Assembly (NCBI GenBank): GCA_948567375.1
Contig: OX419758.1
Location: 63,393,965-63,457,964 of the forward strand
DNA from: Lunularia cruciata
Taxonomy: Eukaryota; Streptophyta; Marchantiopsida; Lunulariales; Lunulariaceae
DNA length: 64,000 bases
Direction of reading: 5' to 3'
Position 1 is the first letter of the stretch. Every line of letters starts with the position of its first letter. The notes under the pieces were generated by a model, which worked only from the letters and a program-made list of their open reading frames with translations, did not search any database and was not told the DNA's origin. Position numbers and translations under genes: made by a program. Of this stretch, positions 48,950-61,518 are shown one piece after another.

Positions 48950-51130
48950 AGTTTGTGAGGCAGACCCAAAGAAGTGCAATTAAATATAGTGCTTTTCTCA
49001 TAGCAATTATTTATATGATACTCATTAGAAGCTCACCTAGGGGAGGTTTTAGAATCTAATTTATATTTTATCTTTTTATTCAATTGTTTTTGATATAGGT
49101 TAAATTATAAAGTGTCTTTCAACCTCATTACTCCATAAGATTTTGTTAAGGATTTTATCTTTTGGATATAAGATGGTCATGTACTAATTATAAGTACAAT
49201 TTGGCTTCTACAGATAAATTTGGCTTAGAAATGGAACTTTTTATGTAGATCTATCAACATATAATAAAAAAATTTGGAATAAAATAGGTAAATGATTATA
49301 TCATACTCTCCTCTATACATATGATAAGTGTTCTATATATATATATATATGAAGCAAAAAAAAAGAGCAAAATTTCTTCACAAAATTTATTATTTCAATA
49401 ATAATTTAAGTTTATTTTCTTTAGTCCTTGTTATTTTTGCTCAGAAACATTTATCCCTGTTGGTTCCTTCCCTCTATAAATATCTAGTATTATGATTATT
49501 TTCATTTCTTCATTTATAGTTAACTAGAAATAGCTAAGTTGTTATATTATTTTTTTTGAAAGAAATGCTAATTAAAAACTAGGTTATAACTCATAAAATA
49601 TTTATTTAGAATGTGAATAAGCCTAATTAAAACCATAAGTTGTAATTGATGTAGTATAAAAGTTTAATAAACATGATAAAAATATATATTTGTAATTTTT
49701 TGAATATATTCTACAAAAATTAGCTTATGGTACTTTTTGTAAACTACTTATAAGTAAATTTAGCAAATAAGCTAATAGTATTTGTAGGTTTAAGTTTAGT
49801 AAGTTTACCACATGTACAAAAGCATAACTAATGAAATTTACTAGTAATATGATACAATAAGATATCTAAATTTTATTTGAATTTATCTTACAATATCATA
49901 ATGAGAGAATCTCAATGAAGTAATTATATTAAAAGGAATTGTAGAATTCGTCAATTACTCTACCTTTTTCTTCAGCAATCTTCTACTAGACTTTGAAGTT
50001 CTTATTTACATTTTTCAAGGCTTATTATATATGTATGGAATTTTGTAAAATAAATTTTCAAATAATGATATATATGATTAGTCGTGTATTAAATTAGAGC
50101 ACTCTCATATTATTGAAATAGAAACTAAATCTAGATACATAACCTTTTTCCTAAAGGATGAATCACTTTTTAAACTTGAGTGGGATATTAAAGGTAGAAT
50201 ATTACCTAATTTTTTAGAAATTTAGTGAAAAATAAATTTTGAAACCTTCCTTTCTTATTAGTATATCAAGAAAAATGAGATTCTCTTATCCGGATATTAT
50301 CCTCATATAATGAGATGATTTTGTAAAAACTAGATAATAATATCCTGAAGTTGCTTACATACGAGCAAATTTGCATATGACAATAATTTGAGAAGAAGTT
50401 GAATCTATACAAATAAATAAGGACACCTTGTTAACCAAGACAAAAATTATTTATCCAATATAATATATATGTAAATTATAAAAGACAATGAATAATTATT
50501 TATGATAAGAAATTCTGTATAGTGTATTATTTAAGACAACATAAATATTGCAAAAATATTTCAAATTTTTATTGTTATTCTAAGTCTAAAAATATGGTTA
50601 ATAAATATTTTAATTATGATTATTGGTATTTTCTTTATTTTCCTTTTTCATCAATTTAAATCATATCAAAAGAATAATAGACAAGCATATGCAATATAAT
50701 CTTATTTATTATGTTTTGATTACTTTTAAACTTATTTTAAACTTAGTTTAATTCTATGTCTAGATATGAAGTGCTATTATAATATGAAACGGAGTTAAAT
50801 CTATTGAGATGAATAAGGAAAACCGTATAATTGAGATAAAATAAAATACAATAGGATACAATGTTCATGTAAATTGGAATAAATAAAAGATATGCATATT
50901 TTACGACAGAGACAAAAGATTAAATCTAAAGTTTACTGCAATTACATATGTTTTAGGACTCAAAATGAGGTGAACCTAATAATTCTGGAGATGAGAAAAA
51001 TGACGAAAATAAGTATAAGCTAATTTATCAATCTTTACTTTCAGATGCATTAATAAAAGGTTTTAATGCTGAATGAACACAATTTGAAATTTCTACTTAT
51101 TGTAATACACATATAAGTTTATTTCTTCTC
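48950..51130. other. AT-rich spacer, no gene seen
   Basis: Very AT-rich sequence with no frame longer than about 60 residues and no repeat shared with the rest of the window that I can see. Confidence 0.65.
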
Positions 51131-51589
51131 CAGAATATATAGTCAATGAAGAGGAGGTACTGAAGATCAGCAAGAAGTAGAAAAAATGAAAATTTGCTGA
51201 AGTAGAATTGGAAGTTATAGATGAAAATGGGAACTGAACTTCAGGGATGGTATATTGGGGATATATCCTGTTTCAGTATGAATCAAGTACTAAAAGAATG
51301 AAGAAAGAAACAGGTGGGCAAAGGTTCAATTTAAGGCATTGAGGACCAGAAGAAAAGAGTGGCTCAGAGCGTGGAGTAGAGCTATCAATCTTGCACGAGG
51401 AGATTTAAGAATCAGTGTAAAACATTCAAATCTAGGCAGAGAGAAGTGAATGCGGCTTTCTATGTCAATTTAGTGATCTCGATTTAGTGTTCATCTGGGT
51501 TCTGAGTTGCAGAGCTAGAGACGACGTGCTCATTTTCGACATCCTTTCGAGGTGCCACAATCACGGCGTGGGCACGAGTGCAAGTTCTT

Positions 51590-52045
51590 TCTTAGTGCAA
51601 GTCCTTTCTTGGTCGAGTGAACTTGCACTGGTGTTCTTACCTTGCATTTGGCTCCTCGAATGGGTGGATGCCGGAAAAGAGCACCAGTGCAAAGTTCACT
51701 CGACCAAGAACTTTCTTGGTCAAGTTATTGGGCGAGTAAACTTGCACTTGTGCTCGCACCTGAATTTGGCATTCGAATGGATGCCGAAACGAGCATCAGT
51801 GCAGCGCAAGTTCACTCGACCAAGAACATGCAGAGTAGTGATTGTAAATAGGCAATCGAGCTCTTACCTTGAATTTGGCTCCTTGAATGGATGCCGGAAT
51901 TAGGACCAGCGCACTCGACCAAGAACTGGTGCTCGCACCAGAATTGGCACTCGAATGGATGCCGAAAAAGATCACCAGTGCAAGTTCACTCGACCAAGAA
52001 CGTGCAGAGAAGTGATTGTAAATAGGCAATCGTTTCGGAAATGTG
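51590..52045. repeat. Cluster of short palindromic direct and inverted repeats
   Basis: The core TTCACTCGACCAAGAA recurs (about 51690, 51811, 51987) together with its reverse complement near 51605. Each is next to CACCAGTGCAAG-type and AATGGATGCCG-type modules. A longer module with AGTGATTGTAAATAGGCAAT occurs at about 51838 and 52014. Open frames through it on both strands are artefacts of the repeats. Confidence 0.8.
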
Positions 52046-52099
52046 AGTTCGGTCAGTGGGCGGTTGTTTAGAGGGAGCATAAACTGCATCTACGATTCG

Positions 52100-53920
52100 T
52101 CAGCCAGACAGTATCCAATACAGGCGGGCCACGAAAATAGACGGGTGCAATAAACGCCATCTTGAGACAGAGACTTCTTATTCAGGTCACCGATCTTCGC
52201 GGTATCCATCCATCGATGTTGCAAATATTTTCACCTGCTGACTCTAGATCAGGTATAGGAACTTTGCATCTTGAGTTTAAGAGGGGGTAACGAATGTCTT
52301 AATGTGGACGGTGTGGTTGTTGCTTGGGCATTGAGACCTCAATCCTACTTAAGGACGTGGTGGTAGTAATACCTTCAGATACTCATGCCACCCACCCCTT
52401 GAGGAAAGTGAGAAAATTGAAATCACAAGTTCAGGAAGCACTTATATCTTGAAAGTGTAGTATGAATCCTTATTAACAAGGCTACGAGTCCAGTATCGAG
52501 TATGCAAACTGCCAGGTTATGGCCACAGCTCGCTCTTGCCTTGTCGGAAGACGAAGTGAAATCTGCTTTGTTTACGAAGAAAGAAGCAAGCGATTTGAAT
52601 TGCGAAGTATGTCCCATGTTGCAGGATAGTTCTGACGGATAGTTCAGAGAGGCTACTCTATCTTATGTACCTACTGCAATAAAACGTGTTTATCTCTATA
52701 TTTCTAGATACGGCATATTGATTTGGATCTAGGCGCGGCGAGTCTTTCCCTGAAATCTAGTACCCTGTAAACCCCATTGAACTATTGATCCGAACTGTGA
52801 TCAGTGGTGTGTACCGGAACAGTGTTACTCCCCGTGAGATCTAGTACCCTGCAACTCCTCTGAATTAGCGGTCACAACTATCGATCATTGGTGTGTTTCG
52901 AAGCCGTTCAAGCTCCAATGGATTATGGAATATCACTAGTTTGTTACGCGTCAACACTAAGATCGATTGGATATACATTATTTAATATGGAATCTGGTTA
53001 CCATGTGGAAAGGGCAGGGCTAGGGATCAGCCAAAGCTCGATAGGGAACGAGCAGGGGGCAAACCTGGCAATGTCCTGAAAAAGGCCAACTTTCGTGTGT
53101 ATTTCGTGGAAAGAATGACTGCCTTTGGTTCGTAAGCAACGCCTACACTAATATAGTAAACTTCTCTATCTGCAGGTCATTGAATTCATTACATTCATTC
53201 AATTCCGTCTAAACTTCCATATTTATTTCCGTCTCGTAGTATTCAGTGTCCTGTCGGGATTCTATAACCACGGTAGAGAGGTGGGTAACAATCACGGCTA
53301 TTCTTCCGTAAGAAAGAATAGCCGATTGGATCCAGGTCAGCTCAGAAAGGCATTCTGATGTTGACAGTTTCGACGAGTAATTCACTTAGAATGTGGATTG
53401 GACAATTGAGATACAGAAGTTTTGGTCTGTAGATAGGAATCTCGCACGAGAGATCTTAAGGTGATGGTCAAATTCTTCGTATTGAGTAAAGGAGATGTAC
53501 TCGACTGCTGTGAACAGAATATCACCAAAACCTGCAGGATAATTACCAATGCTTATCGTGCTCCCTGATATACCGTGATTTCCTGGTACATATTTGGTAG
53601 CTATCAACACTTAATTGCAAATTCCCGGTTCACTTGCTCTCCGGCTGTATAGAACTTCTCTGTGGGTTCAAAGTGTGTAGTACAGTGTCCATGGCGAATG
53701 CAATGCTGACCTGACCACATGGGCTGATGCTCCCTATGGCATGGGCACAGTAGCAAATGTACTCGAGCGAAAAACTTGTGGAGAACACCTTCTGCACAAA
53801 ACAATCGAGTAGAATATGACATTGCATAACTTGAACAGTTGAGGTGCGAGTTCTTTGCTGACAGTGTGAGCTGCAAACGTTGGACCCGTTTGTCCTCGCG
53901 GGCGTTACGTGATTCAAGTG
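52100..53920. other. GC-richer, low-copy sequence without a recognised gene
   Basis: Composition matches the GDSL island. Short frames exist on both strands, for example minus 53610-53386 (74 residues). None has a motif I can name. It may hold decayed exons belonging with the PLAT-like fragment. Confidence 0.4.
52750..52925. repeat. Tandem duplication of about 85 bp
   Basis: Two diverged copies begin with A-ATCTAGTACCCTG (about 52755) and G-ATCTAGTACCCTG (about 52838). Both continue with GATCAxTGGTGTGT at matching offsets. Confidence 0.75.
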
Positions 53921-53929
53921 CAGGGATTC

Positions 53930-54130
53930 TCTATGCCTCACCGAAAATCTTTTTATGCAGTTGTTGCAAGCCAGTTTGAAAGTCGGCACCTCGATATCCT
54001 CGAGATAGAACCAATCGTTTATGAAGGTAGTATCTCTATGAACCTTGTAGTTGAGCATACCATGGGCTGGGTGACACTGTGCCCTGCGCATGACTCAAAG
54101 ATGTTCGCAAGACGGAGATCATGGTTAGAG
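53930..54130 (-). pseudogene. Broken PLAT/LH2-like domain fragment
   Basis: In one minus-strand frame residues around 54016-53987 read DWFYLEDIEV, preceded by KVHRDTTFIN and followed by a cysteine-containing stretch ending RFSV. This is the order seen at the C-terminal end of PLAT/LH2 beta-sandwich domains (an H-D pair, then D-W-F-L-E-x-I/V-x-V). In another frame just upstream is a LANIFES stretch resembling the family's N-F-E-R strand. The two halves are out of frame, so I read it as a degenerate pseudogene fragment. PLAT domains bind membranes or partner proteins. The match is from motif memory only; a chance resemblance is possible. Confidence 0.4.
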
Positions 54131-54822
54131 AGTCTGAACAACAGGTCAGAAGAGGAGAACAGGAGATGGACGATGTGTTAAAAAATGGCGCTTAGGAACG
54201 GGGAAGTATGTCAGACTGAAGGCACCTTCTCAATGGAAGGCTCCCTGAGAAAGTATGCTCCTATGTGATCAGGATAAACATATTATACTATCACATCGGT
54301 ATACTTCATAGAGTATTTCATGACTGGTGATCTTACTCTTGGAGTGCAGTTCGGGAGTGGAGGGAACTCCAGACAGAGCACCCACGTGCTTTATTACCCA
54401 AAGCACACCCACTGCGTACGCTGGCATTGCTACAACCGTGTGTGGGCTATGATATCCACTGAAATGCTAAAGAATCTCTCTGTCTCTACAATCGCAGGAG
54501 TGATACTTCCTACTGGTCATGTGACGATGAATGAGGTGCATATCCCCCAGTTGCCCTAATGACAACAGGGAGCGCAAACCTCTTGGCAGGATTCTGTCTA
54601 GATTAAAATTTCTACGCTAACGTCCAGGGCACACATGCCTTTCCAGCGTAATGAGGCAGACAGAAATATGGCCCCGCGCAGAAAAATCTGAGCTGCGTCA
54701 AATGGTGACCAAGCCCTTGCTATCTGTATTACTACAAATCACGCACTTCTTTACAAGAGAGTGATATATACTAATCTAGAAATGGTGACACCGTATTGAA
54801 TCTCTCAGTGACTACACTTCAC

Positions 54823-55088
54823 TCAGAAGGGACTTAAACCACATGACTCGGTCAGTTGTGGGAAAGGTGGACTTAAATATCTTCCACCGAAGATTTGCTG
54901 CGCGATGTATCTGTTTGCAGCTTCAGTATTATGCACACCATCCCAGACCGCGTACTGAGAAGGGTCCGGGCATGTTACAGCTGTAAGTAAAATTCCATTG
55001 ACAGTCCCTGTAGCTCCGCAATTGACCTGGGTGTTGTAATTGTATGCAGATGGCACTCCACAACAAGCCTTGGTTATGTATTGGAACC
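54823..55088 (-). other. GDSL gene exon 5 with stop
   Basis: The acceptor is CATCGCAG. The exon carries the KACCG motif and block V (DGVHNTEAANR) with the catalytic Asp and His. It ends at a TGA. Confidence 0.92.
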
Positions 55089-57208
55089 CTGCGATGCCCG
55101 ATTTAGACATTGCGTTAGACTATGCCCTTCATTTAAATGATGAGAAAGCCATTCCATGACTCGGTATTGCCTAACAACTATGACATGAACGAGAACAGCA
55201 GTTTTTAACCTAAGCCTATTACTCCAAGCAATCCTGTAGTATTTTTGGGAATTTTGAACAATGATGCTAAGAACTCCATGTATATATAGAGCATGAAAAC
55301 TCCACAACAGGATATGGCAAGATACGGAAGAAGAGAAGGGGTTTGGAGACTGGTAGACTGACTTATCCCTTGGCATACTCATACTCGGAACTAGTAGTAG
55401 AGAGAGATTGAAGAAGTTTAAGAAACCTGGAAACACTCACCATTGGCGGATGCATTTGCGAAAAGGTCGGTTTTCAAATCGTAGGTGCTCAGCAGTATCA
55501 TGTTTGATCCACTCAATTGCCCTTGCAAGTTTGTCAAAGCAGCCTTTAGCAGATCATTGAAGTAGACCGAGTTGTCATTGTACTCTCTAAGGCAGCCATT
55601 GGCGTCCAAGTCCGCCTCCGTGTGTGGAATCAACGTGAGAGTGTAAGGAAGACAACCTTGTGGCTCAATGTCCCATACGAGGAAGTTTCTTCCTGCGTAG
55701 TTGTATATATTCTGCGAAATGCACGTCGTGTTAGCTTACTTTCAGAAATTTAACTTCTATCCATTCAGCACAAGACTTATTGCGGAAATAACCGAACTCT
55801 CAGGGATTTTAGACTTTGAACTCACTCTAATGGCACTGGTAATACCGTCGATCACGAGGGGAAGGTACGAGCGAATTTGTTGAGGAGATTGCCCCTTCGT
55901 GTAACCAAAGGTGAAATCGTTTCCTCCGAGGGCAATTGTGTAAAGACCGTCTGTAAAGTAGCTCACTTGCGGAAGTCTGGCGCTGCCTGTATTAAAGAAT
56001 GCGAACGTAAGTACTTTCGTCTGGAAAGTAGGAACTAAAACGCCGAACAGGGGGTAACAAACATCGAAAGGATACGCAGGAACGATAAAGTAAAAGCATG
56101 CTTGCATACCCATCAGTGCGATAACCGGAATAGCTTGCCGAACTTTGTTCGCAATATGTGTATCGAGAGTGCTCACCTGGGTCACTAGCAAGCATGGCGA
56201 CCGTATTGCTGTAGAACTCTTGGAACTGCTTGACTTGCACTCCAAGGTTGAAGGGGCTAAGGTAAGTAACAGAGCGGACAGTAGCTCCAGCAGTGGCAAA
56301 ATTGGCTCCATGCGCGAAGTTCGATGTCACGGACTGCAGGTAAGGATCGATGAAAGGAACACCGAGTCCGGCAGCTGTATCAGCAAAATGCAGAGCACGA
56401 CAACAATATAAATTAATTTGTCCACACATTCAAAGCAGCTGTCGGTACCCTTCTACTTCTGTCGATCAAGAGAATACACCACGATTGCTATCTGTCACCA
56501 TCAAGAGATTGATGACCTCGAGTGCATTATCTTACATTTAGCTCTCGTGGATTTCAGTCCAAACCTGTGGAATATGCTAAAGTAGCCAGATGTAAGGTGT
56601 GCATTCCATTCACATCGTATCGCTTACAAATGGCGCTGCCTCTGGCATCTAGAGTAGGTGGTTACGCATTTGTCTAGCTCGAATTAAGGTTGCACTCACC
56701 ACTTGGTTTCGTTGCCACGGGAGTCCTCAATATAGACAGTGTATTAACAGATACTAAAACAGAAACAGCTGCATGTTGCGATCGCGTTGAGGACTCTCGT
56801 GGCAACAAACCAAGTGGCGTTATCTATTGAATTGGAGATTGCATGCACAGAAATTTCTTCGACAGTGGAGGGAGAATTCGCGATGGAAGGCGGGAGATTC
56901 CCAATGCCGGCGAGGAACTCATGCCAATCCGCTCGGCTAGAAAAGAGAGAAAGATTCACAAGAATATCTAACGATCACGCACCTACGAAGTCAATAAGCA
57001 GACGACCATCGCTGTATCTCACACCGGCTTTTCCGAAATACGTCTCTCCGTAAGGTAAACTCTCAGCTGGCGTAGACGACGGAAAGGAAGCATGAATGCC
57101 GCCTGTATCCGATGTTGAGTCCCCGAAATTGAACAACGCAGGAAAGCAAGACGATTGCACCATGGGCGTCACCATCAGCAAACACATGATAAGCCCGGCA
57201 ATCGCCAT
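54823..57208 (-). CDS. GDSL esterase/lipase, intact five-exon gene
   Basis: This is a secreted serine hydrolase of the plant GDSL family, expected to act on acyl esters or polysaccharide esters in the cell wall or apoplast; the substrate cannot be told from sequence. Exons on the minus strand are 57208-56983, 56374-56177, 55986-55826, 55711-55441 and 55088-54823. Every intron is GT-AG and all phases agree, giving 373 residues, normal for the family. Residues 1-20 form a hydrophobic signal peptide. Block I is FNFGDSTSDTGG with nucleophile Ser31. Block II glycine lies in GANFATAG, block III is GGND with Asn164, and block V is DGVH with Asp335 and His338, so the catalytic set is complete. The chosen start is the ATG directly before the signal peptide; the frame stays open upstream but that stretch looks like 5' UTR. 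The C-terminal end, after a PPFPQLTESC stretch, is typical of the clade. GC content is clearly above that of the surrounding spacer. Confidence 0.95.
55441..55711 (-). other. GDSL gene exon 4
   Basis: The acceptor is TTTCGCAG. The exon encodes a stretch with WDIEPQGCLPYTL, the usual conserved block of plant GDSL lipases. The donor is GTGAGT after AATG. Confidence 0.92.
55826..55986 (-). other. GDSL gene exon 3
   Basis: The acceptor follows TTTAATACAG. The exon carries block III (GGNDF). It ends at a GTGAGT donor in phase 0. Confidence 0.92.
56177..56374 (-). other. GDSL gene exon 2
   Basis: The acceptor is ACAG followed by CTGCCGG. The exon carries block II, with Gly in GANFATAG. The donor is CCAG followed by GTGAGC. 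The 608-bp intron 1 upstream holds an inverted repeat, listed separately. Confidence 0.92.
56699..56817 (-). repeat. Inverted repeat (hairpin) in GDSL intron 1
   Basis: The arms are 56699-56730 and 56787-56817. They are complementary over about 31 bases with two or three differences, around a loop of about 56 bases. It could be a small foldback element or a microRNA-like precursor; the sequence alone does not decide. Confidence 0.7.
56983..57208 (-). other. GDSL gene exon 1
   Basis: It encodes the signal peptide and block I with the GDS nucleophile, ending in the SDGRLLIDFV stretch. The donor follows GTAG and reads GTGCGT. The frame runs into a stop a few codons past the donor, so splicing is required. 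Confidence 0.92.
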
Positions 57209-57580
57209 TTTCTCGTCACCTCTCTCAACTCTCTGAGACTCAGGAACGAGTCGCGACTTGGTAGTTTTAAAGCGAGCGAACCCAGCCCAGGGTTGCTTGC
57301 TGCTTGCGGCAGCAGACCGCAGACGAACGAGATCTGAACTGTCTGATCGATCAGAGAGAAGCTCGGTGCACTTACTGTCTGCACTCTCCACTACTGCTGC
57401 AGCTATAGGCAGAGCGTCAGAAATCGCTTTGCCGTAGGAGTAGTAGCAGGTCGTTGGAGAGGGCCGCACCAGTTTAGGGAGAGAGGAGAGGACTCCCAGG
57501 ACACGCGTCGCGGAGTGCCGCCAGTCCTACGACTCAGGATAAATGACTAGCGGAGACGCTATACTGGAATCCTCATGGCG

Positions 57581-57588
57581 ATTATATA
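57581..57588 (-). promoter_or_regulatory. Candidate TATA box of the GDSL gene
   Basis: On the minus strand this reads TATATAAT within a GC-rich stretch about 370 bp upstream of the GDSL ATG. Transcription starting about 30 bp downstream would give a 5' UTR near 340 bp. It is the only TATA-like run in this GC-rich flank, but no transcript evidence is available. Confidence 0.45.
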
Positions 57589-57589
57589 G

Positions 57590-57965
57590 CCTTCGGATTC
57601 GACACCTCAGACGACATACCTCCGTCGATGCCGCGTTGTGTCACTACGGAACTTACGCTCTTTTGACGTTGAAATAAAGTCAAACGTCGGCGAAACGAAC
57701 GGGAAGGATGGACGGGCCGGACAATTCTACTTCCTGGATGAGTAGGATCGGCTTTGCTTCTGCCTCGGTTGCCTTTCCTTTCCTCACCAACCCGCAGTGT
57801 GCCTGCCGCACTCTCTGAAATAATGACTTGAACTAGGCAGTGGCCACCAGAGGGCCCCATTAGGTGGGGTGGATACTTCAGCGCTTTCCCGTCAGGCCAT
57901 TGAATCAATTTCCCGAGTCTGCAAGTTCGGAAAGAAAGGTTTAACTTAGGTCTTCGGTTCACTAA
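57590..57965. other. GC-rich upstream flank of the GDSL gene
   Basis: A 126-residue minus frame (57962-57582) spans this flank, rich in arginine and serine with no known motif. I regard it as promoter sequence rather than a gene. The GC-rich composition ends abruptly near 57970. Confidence 0.45.
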
Positions 57966-58423
57966 CTCCGTTGAATATTAGGTCTCACCGTGTATATATA
58001 TATCGATATAAAGTTTTTTCACCAAATTCAATATCAATAAAATAAAATGGAGAGACTGCTTCCATTCATAATATTTTCCATTAAAAATTAAGTTAATATG
58101 TGGTATGTTGTTTTATTACTTTGTTGATTTATATTATATGTCTAGCATTTAGAATCGTATCCTAGAAATCATAATCTCAATAATGTAAGTTCAAAATGAT
58201 GATGATCTATCTCTCATCAATCTTCTTATAGATTTTATATTAGATCCCTAAAATATGGAATGGAACTGAGATTACCTTATCAATTTAAACAATATTTTAA
58301 TTTAAAAATATATTACCTGACATATTTGTTATAAAATCATGCTTTACAATCATCTTGTATTACAAATCCTATTTGAAAATATAAAATATTATATATAAGG
58401 CAAAATTGGGAGAGTCCCTTATA

Positions 58424-58426
<3 letters not shown>

Positions 58427-58464
<38 letters not shown>
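58427..58464. repeat. (TA)n microsatellite
   Basis: About 38 bases of TA in the AT-rich spacer right of the gene island. Confidence 0.97.
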
Positions 58465-58466
<2 letters not shown>

Positions 58467-61400
58467 GTTTATTTTTACTCACTCTTTGATATGATATAGA
58501 TTCAAATTTTATTATCCAAATATGAAAGTCATCTATAGCCATAAATGGATAAATGGTTTGTTATATGAGCCTATATTCTCAATCTTGAATTTAATTTTCA
58601 AACTAAATTCAAATGCAAATTTATTGATATCACTTTGATTATGCTTGTGATATGATATCCTTCTCACTTTTCTTAGATGCAAGTAGATGATAGTTCCTTT
58701 TATTGACTTCTCCATGGAAAATAAAATTCAAACTTTGCTAACAACTTTGCTCTTGCCACTACAATTGGAACAAACAATATATCAGCATTTATTCCACATA
58801 GATTTATCAAGATTCCAAACCAAGAATATTGAAACAAAGTGCTAATGTAAAAATTGTGCACAAGATAATGAAATCTATCTCTTTATTGATTTTTAAGTGT
58901 TTGAAGTATAGTCAACCGCACTGTTAAATAGTGATTCAATAGAAATCAATATCTAATCTATGATAAAACACTTTCTCAAAACCAGTATTCTCACTTGTGA
59001 TGTTTAAAAATATTAAAAATAATTGTATAATACTTAAGAACAAACATCTTAAAAAACTATGCATGCTATCATTATTCTTAGTATGTAACTTCCAATTTAA
59101 CTTTGGGTGTTTTGGAATTGAAATTTAGAACCTAAATGGTTGAAAGCTTGGTTTTTTTCTTGTATGCAATTTAAAGGCTGTCATAAAAAACTGGATGAAG
59201 ATTCATTTATGTTAATTTTTAGTTAGCTCATTTGCAACTCAATTTCCAAGTATTTTAATTTTGTAACAAGTCTAATAAACCAGAAGCCAAGCATACTACT
59301 AAATTTAAACTATACTCAATTTTGTCTCAGATAATATAAATTATATTATATAAAATGGTGAGGTAGGTCCAATTATTCCATATGAACAAAGTATATTTAA
59401 ACTTTAAATATTCTGTACTTGATAAAGTAAAACTTGGTCGATGTTCTTATGATGATACCTTCACTTGAACTTTTGTAAACTTATCTTTATATTAGGTATG
59501 TGTTCTAAATTAGGTTCAGTGATTAGGTACATGTGTTCTAAATTATGTATGTGAATCATTTACTTCCATGAAAGGATCAAGGATTTTAAATATTTTTTAT
59601 GTTGGAAGTAATATTCCCCACAAAAATAAAATTTGCATATGGAACCTACAAATTTTTTAATAAGATTTTTACTTTATAAGGAGATATTTTCATTTTAAAT
59701 TAAAATTAAATATTTATTTTATTCCAAAAATATAAAGTAAGATAATGAGCATAAAACCTTCTTGTTCTCCAAGGACCATTTTTACTTCAGAGTGAAAAGT
59801 TTTATGTATCTAGACTTCCAAACTAACAAGATTTAAAAAACAAAAAACAAAGTAAATAATCCAATTACTATCCAAGAAAAATCTCCATCAAATTATTATG
59901 AAAATTCTCTTCACATCACCTTAAAAAAGGTTTTAATTTAGTAAAAAATAATTTTTTTATAGATATAATGATAAGAATTTTAGTTTGCTCAAGCTCTACT
60001 CAATCAAAGTCTACCATAGTTCAAAGTTTTTTTTGAATAACTTTATTTGTGTGCACGAGCAACTTCTATTTGATAAGTAGAACGTTATCCTTTATAACTT
60101 AACAAAGTGGGAGCTCTAAGTTGTTCTCTATCATAAATATGATATCAGAAGCTAATAATCATTTTGTATCTAATCAAGATTTCTTTCTTTACATCAATTC
60201 CTTTAACTACTCAAAATTTCCAAAAATCTTTAGCTTTTATTGCATACCATTGGATTATATTCCTTTATAAATATAATGTCATTATTAAAGGACTAAATAT
60301 CCAAAAGAGTGAACCAAATAATAGTCAAATAATAGTCACTATTACTATCATATTAGTGTAAACTATATCAATAAAGTTATTGATAGGTCAAGTAAGATGC
60401 TCGCTAACTAAATTTTCATCCACTAAGTTTTTAAGCATTCATTTTGATGCTTGAGAACTTAGTTGATGATAAATTATGTAGTGATTAACTTAATTAACAT
60501 TATTGATATTGGCAACAATCTTATAGATATCAACAAAAATCATATCTTTTGTTGTTGTATTACTAATAATTAGTATCTATACAGAACATAGCTATACCCA
60601 CTATTTTGGCTATCCAAGATGGCCTAATTTATAATCACATCCAGCAAAAAAATCAACATATCACTTGTTAACTTATGAAAGTCATAAAATTACTAAACCT
60701 CTATTTTTTTCAATTGCTCCAAGAGTGGCTAACCATACTAGCCTAAAGTTCTTGCCAGTCTCCAAAGATTCTCCATATTCCTTGATAGCACTAACACAAT
60801 TTTGCTCAACATTCACCTCCACTTTATCTTGTTGAGGTAAGAGAAAGAAAGGAATAAATATGATTTTTGTCATCTTATTGAGGTGAAGTTATAATTTTTT
60901 TGGAAAGCAAAGCAATGTTTCCACTATAATATTTGATCTATATCAAAACACTAGAGACATGGAAACTACATACTCTTCTTTTGATCCAAGATCAATTGCA
61001 AAGTATCTACCATTTTATAGTTATCTACAATTTTATATTTTACTTTGAGTTGACCAAGTTGGAGCTAAGTACAAGGTTTCCTTTTGAGTTCAAACAAAAT
61101 ATTGTTTTTTCCTCCTTAGGTCATTGTAGAGGTTGTTCCATTCTATTTAGGGGTAGCAAAAATCAATTCTCCAAATTCTTTGCTCCTTTTGGTCAAGTTG
61201 AACTTTTTGCTTAATATGATACAAAGAATATCTTGGAGGAATAGGATGGCATACCTCAACCACATATTATATTGCCAGTTTGAGTGCATAAAAGTAACTT
61301 CTGTTTGGGATTAAAATGTGTCTCAAGTGAGCTTATCAATGTAATAAGGTGAATTATTTCTCTTATTTTAAAGGCTTGTTAATCATACTAAATATCTAGT

Positions 61401-61518
61401 TTGTCTATTTTACACTAATAGAAATCCAACTCTCTTTCCTATAAGATAATTCTATTTGAAACAAGAAGGGATTACTATCAAAAGAAGATTAAGTTTTTCT
61501 TGAGTATGTAGTAATTCA

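Noticed and set aside
51487-51903. 138-residue plus-strand frame over the repeat cluster
   Set aside because: It contains repeated peptide segments produced by the DNA repeats, and overlapping frames on both strands show the same.
51590-52045. Considered a CRISPR-like array
   Set aside because: Repeats are irregular in spacing and orientation, spacers are themselves repeated, and the genome is eukaryotic.
54320-54559. 79-residue plus-strand frame in the gene island
   Set aside because: No recognisable motif and no supporting exon structure; open frames are frequent in GC-richer DNA.
57582-57962. 126-residue minus-strand frame upstream of the GDSL gene
   Set aside because: No motif, low-complexity Arg/Ser content, and a TATA box at its end; better explained as GC-rich promoter DNA.
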